Assembly: GCA_003194525.1 (NCBI GenBank)
Contig: NBIV01000148.1
Coordinates: forward strand, 62,001-126,000
From: Gracilariopsis chorda
Lineage: Eukaryota > Rhodophyta > Florideophyceae > Gracilariales > Gracilariaceae
DNA length: 64,000 nucleotides
Direction: 5' to 3'
A model generated the notes under the pieces. It worked only from the letters and a program-made list of their open reading frames with translations, had not been told where the DNA came from and searched no databases. Both the position numbers and the translations under genes were made by a program. This document shows positions 20,850-29,241 of the stretch, piece after piece. The number at the start of each line of letters is the position of its first letter. Position 1 is the stretch's first letter.

Positions 20850-22499
20850 TTACTGAATGTTCTTGAAGAAGCAGTTCGTTACATTCCTGTACAGTGACTC
20901 GTGTGCCAGTTGCTTCAGAAAGTCAGAACAGTGAGTGGACAAAGACAGAAGAAGCTCAAGAACATGGCGTCGCAAGTACAGTAATTGCCTTGTAGTTTCA
21001 TAGTCGTAATATTCTGGATAAAGGAATTTGTTCTTGAAATCCTCATCACTTTCGGGAACAAGATCCAATGCGTTGTTTTCGAAAAGACGCATACTCTCAA
21101 TTAACATTTATTCCCTTAACGGAGCGAAAAACAGTTCTGCAGATAGACAGGCTTACTTAATTCGAAGAAGAAGTTGACCACTTCGAGATATCCAAGTTGA
21201 ACAGCAATAGAGTGCTCCAGATGTGCTACGGGACGAATAATCATTTAGAGGAATGTTCAGATCTACAACTTCAACTTGAAGCACTTTGGATAAGGCTAAA
21301 ACAAAAAAGGGACCAGTTTCGTGCGCTGTTGCTGATGCACTCAAAGTCCTCAAAAGTAACGGCAACACCATAAATGTAGCGTAAATGCTTCCCATACGGT
21401 CCAGACAAAAATGAAACTGATTGTCGCTTACTCTTCTGGAGGTCAAGGAGTGTCTGAAACAATCCACACAGAATGTTTTAACCCGTCATAATTACTGAAT
21501 TCGATGAAGCCTCTGTAGAATCTCGGATAAAAGTAGTATTGCGCGAAACATCAACATGTAGTACTGGCTAAATGTAGACGATCGAAGCACAGAACTAGGT
21601 AGGTACTTCAGAAGAACTTCAAACCCATAGAAAGCGCCCCATCTAAAATTCTACAAGCGGCTATAGCAGCAGTGTGCAAGTCCCTTGATAATTTGGCCTA
21701 AAAAGCGAACTGCAAAAGAGGTGTATGACATTCCGTAGGGCAGAAGTTGTTTTACAGTCTGAGAAACAACTTTAACACCATCAACTTGGCCATCAGCGCC
21801 CTTTTCTTTTTCAGATAGTACCGATTCACTAAGAATCATGCCTGGGTCAATGTCAACTTGGTGCTCTCTTCCATCTGAGTCTTCCAATAAATCAGACAAA
21901 CCTTCACCCCATATATGATGTTCGGGGAATGAAACAACATTCTTTGGCGTTTTCTCCTTGTCGGTCGAAGTTTCTTGAGGACTGCACTCTTTCCTCTGCA
22001 TCGCCTCTTGATCTTCTTCTTTGATTCTCAGCGCAGAGCAATATTCGAAGATGTCCTTGATGTATACGTATAAACCCATCCACCATAGGCCAGAACTGGA
22101 ATGCCTTCGAGCCACTTGATACCTGGCTTCTATCAGTAAATCCACAAGAACCAAACAATTTAAAACTGGATACGAACATGTAGTAAGAGACTTTGATATC
22201 ACTCCTTGTGCATGAGCATTGCATTCGTGGAAAGTGAAGAGGGCAAAATAGTGGCACAGACGCTTCAGATCCTCCACCGAGGAGCAAGCCTCTCCACTAC
22301 TCATGTCTTTGTTACTGATCTTGTACTCATCTTCGATGAGACCTGAAGAGGCAATTACAAGCCCAAAAAATATCGTGTTAACCAAGTCTGATCTTTCGAA
22401 AAGAGATCTTCGAGATTCATCTTTCGAGCCGCATGAGGCAAATCTTATGGATTCAGGGTATCCAGTGAGGCTACACATGGACAGAATCTGTTCTGTATC
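20850..22499 (-). pseudogene. Exportin-7-like (RanBP16 family) gene, broken and split by E1
   Basis: Open stretches at 22499-21651, 21467-21153 and 21107-20850 share one minus-strand frame. Visible similarities to XPO7: SRRSLFERSDLVNTIFFG, then LCHYFALFTFH, SYPVLNCLVLVDLLIEARYQV and a helix reading GLWWMGLYVYIKDIF. These resemble the RRSLF / HEFCRLLAR / YPEVIRLIANFT order of XPO7. Later FALALSKVL-like and EYYDYETTRQLLYLRR stretches fit its C-terminal helices loosely. XPO7 is an importin-beta superfamily transport receptor. The frame crosses directly into the GTATC duplication at 22495-22499, where E1 is inserted, and continues on the other side at 29242. Several stops also occur, so the gene was probably dead or has introns I cannot define. 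Family call is tentative. Confidence 0.45.
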
Positions 22500-22763
22500 T
22501 GTCGGTCGCTAATGTTGCGGAATGTGCAAGACATTGCTGGAACACACGTGTAGAATGTTCCAATAGTGTCTAGCACATTGCACGCTTTGTTGGCCCAGCA
22601 AAGACTACAGTATTTTAGTGATGCTGGCGCAAATTGTCACTTTATTATTGGTTAGTGTGCAGCTCCAGAGGTCTCTAGAAGCCAATGGAGTAACCTAGAC
22701 GCACATATGAGTAACTAGCAAGTAGAAATGCGCATTTAGCTCGTTTGTAGTGCCTCTAAACAC

Positions 22764-22770
22764 TATAAAA
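22764..22770 (+). promoter_or_regulatory. E1 LTR TATA box
   Basis: TATAAAA, followed about 30 bp downstream by CTTCGGACTTCGGTC. Also present in the 3' LTR (28443-28449) and as CTATAAAA in the solo LTR at 15367. Confidence 0.55.
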
Positions 22771-22875
22771 AGAGGTTCTGAGCTTCGGACTTCGGTCTGA
22801 ACTCACCTCAACAATCAACCAACATCTAAGCCCCACCCCCTATCAACCTTCAGCCACTTCAACTATCATTAACAA

Positions 22876-22986
22876 CCAGTGAGGCGTTCGCCACTGGATA
22901 AAGGGCTTCTAGTGAGGCGTATGCCGCTAGTTGTCCAATAGGGTGGGGAAGTACCGTCGCTAAGACCGGTTGAAGCGCCTTAGGCG
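22876..22986 (+). other. E1 leader RNA hairpins
   Basis: Two adjacent inverted repeats, CCAGTGAGGCG...CACTGG (22876-22897) and CTAGTGAGGCG...CGCTAG (22909-22930), then CGCC-TTA-GGCG (22976-22986). In the older solo LTR the first reads CTAGTG...CACTAG and the third CGCT-TCA-AGCG, so both arms changed together. This supports base pairing in the genomic RNA, possibly for packaging, dimerisation or translation control. Confidence 0.5.
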
Positions 22987-23550
22987 TGGACGGGAGACGG
23001 GTAGTGTGTACCAAAGGTGTTTCTGTCGTCTGTGAGCCCCACCGGAGCTTTGCTCGGATAACGGTGTCGGTCGAAAGACCTGGTGATTTCCGGACGGAAG
23101 TACTTGACGGGAAGCTATCCGCAGGCGACGTGCCGTGCAACCTTTCCTGCAAAGGGCCAGCTTGGGTATAGAGTGAAAGCATATCCCGCTGTTAATAGCT
23201 CTCCTCGGGAAGCCCTGTAAGGATTGTATGCGCCTGCTTCTGGTTAGTGCAGAGGTAGGTAGGCTGCAGAATCCACTTCACATCCGGAGTGTCTGACCGG
23301 AAGCCGAGGGTCTGACCCTTAGTGATCCTTGACATAATTCTTGGGTTGCGCGCCGTTTCAACAAAGAAGTTAAGAAGTTTTATTTGGGGATTGAGCCTCT
23401 TGCTCTCCCTAGTGTTGTTTTATTTCATCGAGTGGGTTTAGTTCTTTTGATCCCACTGTTTTCATCTTGTTTTGGGGCTTTTAGCTACGAAGAGCACCCT
23501 TTTGGCTTTTATTATTACAACCTTTTGGCCCCCTGCGTCACCGTCCCGTG

Positions 23551-26500
23551 ATGGCGCCCACATGGTACTCTCGAGGAGGGAGCTCTTTTGACTCTAACGC
23601 TGCATTTACTTCTTATGACGGTTCTTCTATTGACGTCGTAAAGTTCTTCTTTTACTTTGAGAATGTTGCAATGAGAGGAAAGACTGACGAGGACATGGCA
23701 CTTGAGTTGCTTGGTTTCCTTGAGAACAAAGCCTTTGAGTTCTACTATGATTCTTATGCTGTTGATGGTTCACTTTCGGAAGAAGCAAAGGACTACCGCT
23801 CCGTTAAGCAAGCTTTCATCGATCGTTTTGGAAAAGCCGAGGAGCCTGAGGAAGATATACGCCTTGCAATTTCTGCTAAATTGTATTATGCAGACTTGGT
23901 TGGTTCCTTGAAATATATGGACAACCTCTTCTTAAAGGCAGGATTCAACGCTAAGGCTAAGTTTGGTCTTTTGAAGAAAGCTGTAATGGAATACGCTGAT
24001 CTAGCCCAGTTCGTTGTTTTCCGTGGCGCTGATGATTATGATGAGTTGAAGGTTCAAGTGAAAGCCTTCGATGCTGCCCGGAAAGCAATGGGGAACTACG
24101 TTTCATTAAGTACCCCACCTAAGCGTATTGTCCAAAACCACAGGTCTTCTGAAGAAACTATCTCTCATGCTTTGGAGTCTAAGGTCGACAAACTCTCTGA
24201 GCAGTTTGCTCAGCTGTCATTAATGGTTAAGAAGACACAGACGGAGCGTCGAGACTACGAAAAGGTTTGTTCATACTGCAAGAAGCCCGGACATTATGCC
24301 TCACAATGTGACTCTAATCCGCACCGAGATACGCGATGCCCGCGTTGTGGGAAAATTGGACACTCAGAGATCACTTGTTGGCGAAGAATCCGACCCGAAG
24401 AGACCCGCAAAGTATGGGATGCCAATGAGGAATCTAAAGAGTCAGCATCTAATCTTCAGAAAGGATCCGAACCCGTATCAATTGTCACCGAAAACGCCGG
24501 GAATGCTGATGTAGTCGCCACAACCAAGAGAAGTGCTGACGGTGAAGCGTTGCCCAAACAGCGCCGTTCAGACGGTGGTGCACCCATCCCGCTTTTGCTC
24601 AATCCAACAAGATACGAAGAGAGAGTTCGGAGACCTAAGGTTCATGAACAGAAAGTCAAGAAGCCGAAACAGAGGAAATCGAAGAAACAGAGTCTTCAAG
24701 ACCATGCAAGCAAATATAACGTTCTCACTGAGCTCGCGAATGCCTCTTCCGGACTAACCTTTGGACAACTTATCAGAGGAGACGCAGATGATGCGAAGAA
24801 AGAGATTCGTAAGCTCATCGGTCGCAAAAGCAATGTTCGACGCCCTTTTGTTGGGCCAGTCGGTAAGCACCCTAGACGTCTTAAGGCGGTCCCCGTTATG
24901 ATATATGGGACTGAGACTGAAGCTTTGCTCGACTCTGGAGCTGTTCCAAACCTTATTTCAACCAAGCTGTGTGACAGGCTAGCACTGGAACCCAAGCATA
25001 CGACGAAGAAGATAACTGTTGCCAATGGACAGAGCGCCGTGTGCAGAGGAATAGTATACGATATCCCTATATCCTTCAGGGGCGTCTCCGTTCCATTAGA
25101 CTTTCTTGTTATTGATGGTCCGCCATTCGACATCATTGTGGGTTGTCCAACACTTGAATCGTTACAAGCCTGCCTTGACCTCGGAAATCAGCACGTGAAG
25201 ATGAATATTGATGGAAAGAGAGTAACACTTGGCTTTGACTATGCTCGCGTCGAGATTTCAGACGAAGAGGGTTTCCAGACGGATAGCGACGACTTCACTT
25301 CAGATTCTGACGCCGCTATTGACTCTGATACTGCTTCTGAAAATGACGAACAACTCGTGGTTGCTCTAACAGAAAAGAACCATGGCGAGACTCTCGAAAT
25401 GATCCCGCAATTGGACATCACTACCGATGAGCAGCACGAGAAGTTACTCTTTTCAAAACTCTCGCACATTTCAGAGAATGAAAGAGACGACTTGGTTTCT
25501 TGTCTGAAGGACTCGAATGTAATCGCTTGGTCATTGAAAGACTTACGCCCAGCCGATGTGCCTGTTTCTCACTCTTTCGAGTTGACAGTTGACAAACCAA
25601 TCTACTTCAGAGCCAGGAGGATGTCGCCGAAGCACAACGAGTTCGTACGCAAGGAGATTGATCTTCTTCTCGAAGCTGGTATCATTACCCCTTCAGCCTC
25701 TGCTTGGTCGTTTCCAATTGTCATTGCCTCGAAGAAAGATGGAAGCGCAAGGTTTTGTGTCGATTACAGAGAGCTGAACAGAGTCATGAAAGCTGACCGC
25801 TGGCCTTTGCCACGCATGGAAGAGATCTTTGACGAACTTGGAGGTTGCTGTGTCTTCACTACGCTCGACCTGTTCTCTGGATACTGGCAAGTCAAGATGT
25901 CTGAGGATTGCAAAGAGATGACGACCTTTGTGTGCAGATACGGAACTTTCATGTTCGAAGTCATGCCATTTGGTCTCATGAATGCCCCTTCCACCTTTCA
26001 ACGGATGATGGATCATGTGCTAAGAGGACTTCCATTCGTTCGAGTTTACATTGATGACGTTGTCATATTCTCAAGAAGCCTCAGAGAGCACGTGATTCAC
26101 TTGAAGGCTGTGATTGGTCGGATTGCGAAGCATGGATTGAAGCTCAAACTGTCCAAATGTTTCTTTGCACTATCGGAGGTGTCTCTTCTAGGCCATGTCA
26201 TCAACGGAGATGGATTGCACGTGGACCAGGAGAAGATTGCTAAGATCCAAGATGCCCCAATTCCTGCCACCACTACGGAACTACGATCGTTTCTGGGACT
26301 AGCCGGATACTATCGAAGGTTCATCAGAAACTTTGCTGAGACCTCCGCCGTGCTTCACAGTGCTACCTCGGGGAATAAGAAGCTGCGTTGGACCAGAGAG
26401 ATGCTAGAAGCTTTCCACGGTCTGAAGAAAAAGATGACTGAGCCTCCGGTACTTTCATTTCCAAACTTCGAGCAGCCTTTCATTGTGGAAACGGACGCCT

Positions 26501-28134
26501 CTAGTGTTTCACTCGGCGCAGTTCTCTCTCAGAAAAAGGAAGATGGGAAGATACATCCTCTGCAGTTTGCCAGTCGTACTATGACCGCTGCGGAAAAGAA
26601 CTACTCGGCATGTGAAAGAGAAGCATTGGCAGTTATCTTTGCTCTCAAGAAGTTCAGATTGTATCTACTCTCGTCTGTTCCATTCAAGGTAATCACGGAC
26701 CATATGGCTTTACGATATGCATTTCAGAAGCGCGATATACATGGACGCTTAGCTCGTTGGCTAGACTTTCTGGCCGAGTATGACTTTGAAATAGTGTATC
26801 GCGCAGGCAAGGAGAATGGCGCAGCAGATTATCTGTCAAGGATAGTTCACGGAGACGAGGTCGAGCCGTTAGAAGATGAAGGCGACCTTGCTTGTATGGC
26901 TGTTGAGCCTGACGACTTCTCTGGTCTTGAACCATACTACGCAAACATTGCGCGCTTCTTGTGTGGTCTGCCTACAGATGAGACTGATGCACGTCTCCGC
27001 CAAGCAATCCGACGAAATGCGAAGAAATTCCTGGTCTGGGAAGGAAAATTGTTCAGAAGGATGCCAAACGCACTGCGAGTTGTTCCTGTTATTGGTCGGC
27101 GACAGATCATTATCAAGTCATTTCATGATGAGATTGGACACTGGGATTTGAAGACTACAAGGAAGTTCATCACTGAGAGATACTGGTGGCCCACTATGCA
27201 TGAATATATCGGCAACTACGTCAAGAGTTGTGACGAATGCCAGAGACTCGCACCACTACCAAGGTATTACAGCAACCTTCGGACTCCCATTTCCTCTCTC
27301 TTTGACGTCTTCTCGATTGATTTTGCAGGTCCTCTTCCGACTGCCGAATCCGGAAACCGTTTCATTCTGGTTTTTGTTGAGCATTTGACTGGTTGGCCAC
27401 TTGCCGTAGCGACAAAATGGTCTACGTCACAGGAGGTCATAGACTTCGTGAGAAAAGAGATCATTGCCGTGTTTGGTTTCCCTCGTATCGTGGTGTCGGA
27501 CAATGCTACATGCTTCACTTCTAAGTCACTCGTCTCATTCATGGAGGACCATGGTATCAAATGGAAAACGGTCTTGGCGTACGCCCCCATGTCCAATGGC
27601 CGAGCTGAAAGGATGGTTGGTACTCTGAAAAGAGCAATAGAAAAGAAAGCTCTGGATAATCGTTCAAGTTGGGACGAACACCTGCCTTCGGTTCTGTACG
27701 GATACCGGCGCAGACATCTTGCCAGTGGGATCTCTCCGTTCGAGTTGCTTTACGGCGTGAAACCACGTATGACCTCCGATGAAGGTGGTGTCGTGGCACG
27801 AGTTGAGGACTCCTCCGACCGGTTCCGCTCAGTGGAGCTGCTCGCATCAAGGAATCATAGAGCTAAACGTTCTGCTCAGGGGCCTTTGAAGGAAGTCGAT
27901 GCAGTCTCCATTACGAAGTTTGAAGTCGGTGATCTGGTCCTTGTGGCTCGTGGAAAGGCCCTGAACACTACCGTGAAATGGCCTGCTTTTTCCTCTAAGT
28001 ACTTTGGCCCATGTCGTGTGGTGAGGGCTCACCATCCAAGGCACACGTTGGTTTCTCCACACAACCGGTACACTCGCCATGGAATACACGACCGTCGTTT
28101 GAAGAAGTATATTGCGCGCCCGATGGAAGGTTAG
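23551..28134 (+). CDS. E1 Gag-Pol polyprotein (single frame)
   Basis: 1527 residues from the ATG at 23551, which is inside the 5' LTR. Domain order (numbered from that ATG): capsid-like helical region (1-230); two CCHC knuckles at 240-253 and 263-276; basic linker rich in KKPKQRKSKK; aspartic protease with DSGA at 461; reverse transcriptase with FCVDYRELN, VMPFGLMNAPSTFQ and YIDDV (Asp835/836); RNase H with ETDASS (Asp982) and TDHMALRY; integrase with an HHCC zinc-binding region (KSCDECQRL) and D1257, D1317, E1353, giving the D-D-35-E spacing. The C-terminal GPCRVVRAHHPRH block is the usual integrase tail; no chromodomain is seen. Gag and Pol are fused without a frameshift or stop, so excess Gag must be produced some other way. 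All catalytic residues I can check are present. Confidence 0.96.
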   Translation: MAPTWYSRGGSSFDSNAAFTSYDGSSIDVVKFFFYFENVAMRGKTDEDMALELLGFLENKAFEFYYDSYAVDGSLSEEAKDYRSVKQAFIDRFGKAEEPEEDIRLAISAKLYYADLVGSLKYMDNLFLKAGFNAKAKFGLLKKAVMEYADLAQFVVFRGADDYDELKVQVKAFDAARKAMGNYVSLSTPPKRIVQNHRSSEETISHALESKVDKLSEQFAQLSLMVKKTQTERRDYEKVCSYCKKPGHYASQCDSNPHRDTRCPRCGKIGHSEITCWRRIRPEETRKVWDANEESKESASNLQKGSEPVSIVTENAGNADVVATTKRSADGEALPKQRRSDGGAPIPLLLNPTRYEERVRRPKVHEQKVKKPKQRKSKKQSLQDHASKYNVLTELANASSGLTFGQLIRGDADDAKKEIRKLIGRKSNVRRPFVGPVGKHPRRLKAVPVMIYGTETEALLDSGAVPNLISTKLCDRLALEPKHTTKKITVANGQSAVCRGIVYDIPISFRGVSVPLDFLVIDGPPFDIIVGCPTLESLQACLDLGNQHVKMNIDGKRVTLGFDYARVEISDEEGFQTDSDDFTSDSDAAIDSDTASENDEQLVVALTEKNHGETLEMIPQLDITTDEQHEKLLFSKLSHISENERDDLVSCLKDSNVIAWSLKDLRPADVPVSHSFELTVDKPIYFRARRMSPKHNEFVRKEIDLLLEAGIITPSASAWSFPIVIASKKDGSARFCVDYRELNRVMKADRWPLPRMEEIFDELGGCCVFTTLDLFSGYWQVKMSEDCKEMTTFVCRYGTFMFEVMPFGLMNAPSTFQRMMDHVLRGLPFVRVYIDDVVIFSRSLREHVIHLKAVIGRIAKHGLKLKLSKCFFALSEVSLLGHVINGDGLHVDQEKIAKIQDAPIPATTTELRSFLGLAGYYRRFIRNFAETSAVLHSATSGNKKLRWTREMLEAFHGLKKKMTEPPVLSFPNFEQPFIVETDASSVSLGAVLSQKKEDGKIHPLQFASRTMTAAEKNYSACEREALAVIFALKKFRLYLLSSVPFKVITDHMALRYAFQKRDIHGRLARWLDFLAEYDFEIVYRAGKENGAADYLSRIVHGDEVEPLEDEGDLACMAVEPDDFSGLEPYYANIARFLCGLPTDETDARLRQAIRRNAKKFLVWEGKLFRRMPNALRVVPVIGRRQIIIKSFHDEIGHWDLKTTRKFITERYWWPTMHEYIGNYVKSCDECQRLAPLPRYYSNLRTPISSLFDVFSIDFAGPLPTAESGNRFILVFVEHLTGWPLAVATKWSTSQEVIDFVRKEIIAVFGFPRIVVSDNATCFTSKSLVSFMEDHGIKWKTVLAYAPMSNGRAERMVGTLKRAIEKKALDNRSSWDEHLPSVLYGYRRRHLASGISPFELLYGVKPRMTSDEGGVVARVEDSSDRFRSVELLASRNHRAKRSAQGPLKEVDAVSITKFEVGDLVLVARGKALNTTVKWPAFSSKYFGPCRVVRAHHPRHTLVSPHNRYTRHGIHDRRLKKYIARPMEG
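23563..23582 (+). other. E1 primer-binding site candidate
   Basis: TGGTACTCTCGAGGAGGG follows the LTR directly with no gap, the usual PBS position and TGG start. It is also codons 5 onward of gag. I cannot name the tRNA. Confidence 0.5.
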
Positions 28135-28141
28135 GTTTTCA

Positions 28142-28178
28142 GGTTGCCGCGGCGTGGCAACCCTTGAGGTTGGGGTTG
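28142..28178 (+). other. E1 post-pol hairpin and polypurine-like tract
   Basis: GGTTGCC...GGCAACC (28142-28162) forms a perfect 7-bp stem just after the gag-pol stop. GAGGTTGGGGTTG then leads directly into the 3' LTR and is the only plausible plus-strand primer site, though interrupted by T residues. Confidence 0.45.
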
Positions 28179-29241
28179 TGTCGGTCGCTAATGTTGCGGA
28201 ATGTGCCAGACATTGCTGGAACACACGTGTAGAATGTTCCAGTAGTGTCTAGCACATTGCACGCTTTGTTGGCCCAGCAAAGACTACAGTATTTTAGTGA
28301 TGCTGGCGCAAATTGTCACTTTATTATTGGTTAGTGTGCAGCTCCAGAGGTCTCTAGAAGCCAATGGAGTAACCTAGACGCACACATGAGTAACTAGCAA
28401 GTAGAAATGCGTATTTAGCTCGTTTGTAGTGCCTCTAAACACTATAAAAAGAGGTTCTGAGCTTCGGACTTCGGTCTGAACTCACCTCAACAATCAACCA
28501 ACATCTAAGCCCCACCCCCTATCAACCTTCAGCCACTTCAACTATCATTAACAACCAGTGAGGCGTTCGCCACTGGATAAAGGGCTTCTAGTGAGGCGTA
28601 TGCCGCTAGTTGTCCAATAGGGTGGGGAAGTACCGTCGCTAAGACCGGTTGAAGCGCCTTAGGCGTGGACGGGAGACGGGTAGTGTGTACCAAAGGTGTT
28701 TCTGTCGTCTGTGAGCCCCACCGGAGCTTTGCTCGGATAACGGTGTCGGTCGAAAGACCTGGTGATTTCCGGACGGAAGTACTTGACGGGAAGCTATCCG
28801 CAGGCGACGTGCCGTGCAACCTTTCCTGCAAAGGGCCAGCTTGGGTATAGAGTGAAAGCATATCCCGCTGTTAATAGCTCTCCTCGGGAAGCCCTGTAAG
28901 GATTGTATGCGCCTGCTTCTGGTTAGTGCAGAGGTAGGTAGGCTGCAGAATCCACTTCACATCCGGAGTGTCTGACCGGAAGCCGAGGGTCTGACCCTTA
29001 GTGATCCTTGACATAATTCTTGGGTTGCGCGCCGTTTCAACAAAGAAGTTAAGAAGTTTTATTTGGGGATTGAGCCTCTTGCTCTCCCTAGTGTTGTTTT
29101 ATTTCATCGAGTGGGTTTAGTTCTTTTGATCCCACTGTTTTCAACTTGTTTTGGGGCTTTTAGCTACGAAGAGCACCCTTTTGGCTTTTATTATTACAAC
29201 CTTTTGGCCCCCTGCGTCACCGTCCCGTGATGGCGCCCACA
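28179..29241 (+). repeat. E1 3' LTR
   Basis: 1063 bp. Differs from the 5' LTR at about five positions, for example GTGCCAG/GTGCAAG near the start, CACACATG/CACATATG, GCGTATT/GCGCATT and TTCAACTTG/TTCATCTTG. Followed by the duplication GTATC. Confidence 0.95.

Larger units (their letters stand above)
22500..23562 (+). repeat. E1 5' LTR
   Basis: TG...CA LTR of 1063 bp. A TATAAAA at 22764-22770 places transcription start near 22795, leaving a ~750-nt R-U5 leader that is well conserved in the solo LTR at 15105-16165 and rich in short inverted repeats. The last 12 bp (ATGGCGCCCACA) contain the gag start codon. Confidence 0.95.
22500..29241 (+). mobile_element. E1: young, intact Ty3/gypsy LTR retrotransposon
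   Basis: 6742 bp bounded by 1063-bp LTRs beginning TGTCGG and ending CCCACA. The target duplication is GTATC (22495-22499 and 29242-29246), exact. Only five differences between the LTRs were found by eye (about 0.5%), so the insertion is recent. One uninterrupted gag-pol frame fills the space, ending 44 bp before the 3' LTR. There is no chromodomain after the integrase, unlike E2. The element lies antisense to the exportin-like gene it disrupts. Confidence 0.96.

Noticed and set aside
22859..23182. Minus-strand ORF of 107 codons in the E1 LTR, repeated at 28538-28861
   Set aside because: It repeats only because the LTRs are copies. The solo LTR does not keep the frame intact and the leader shows RNA-like, not codon-like, conservation.
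23551..23562. TGGCGCCCACA as a retroviral-type PBS
   Set aside because: It resembles the TGGCGCCC primer site of some retroviruses, but it is also the end of the 3' LTR before the GTATC duplication, so it is LTR sequence.
24696..25136. Minus-strand ORF of 146 codons in E1 gag-pol
   Set aside because: Shadow of the intact polyprotein.
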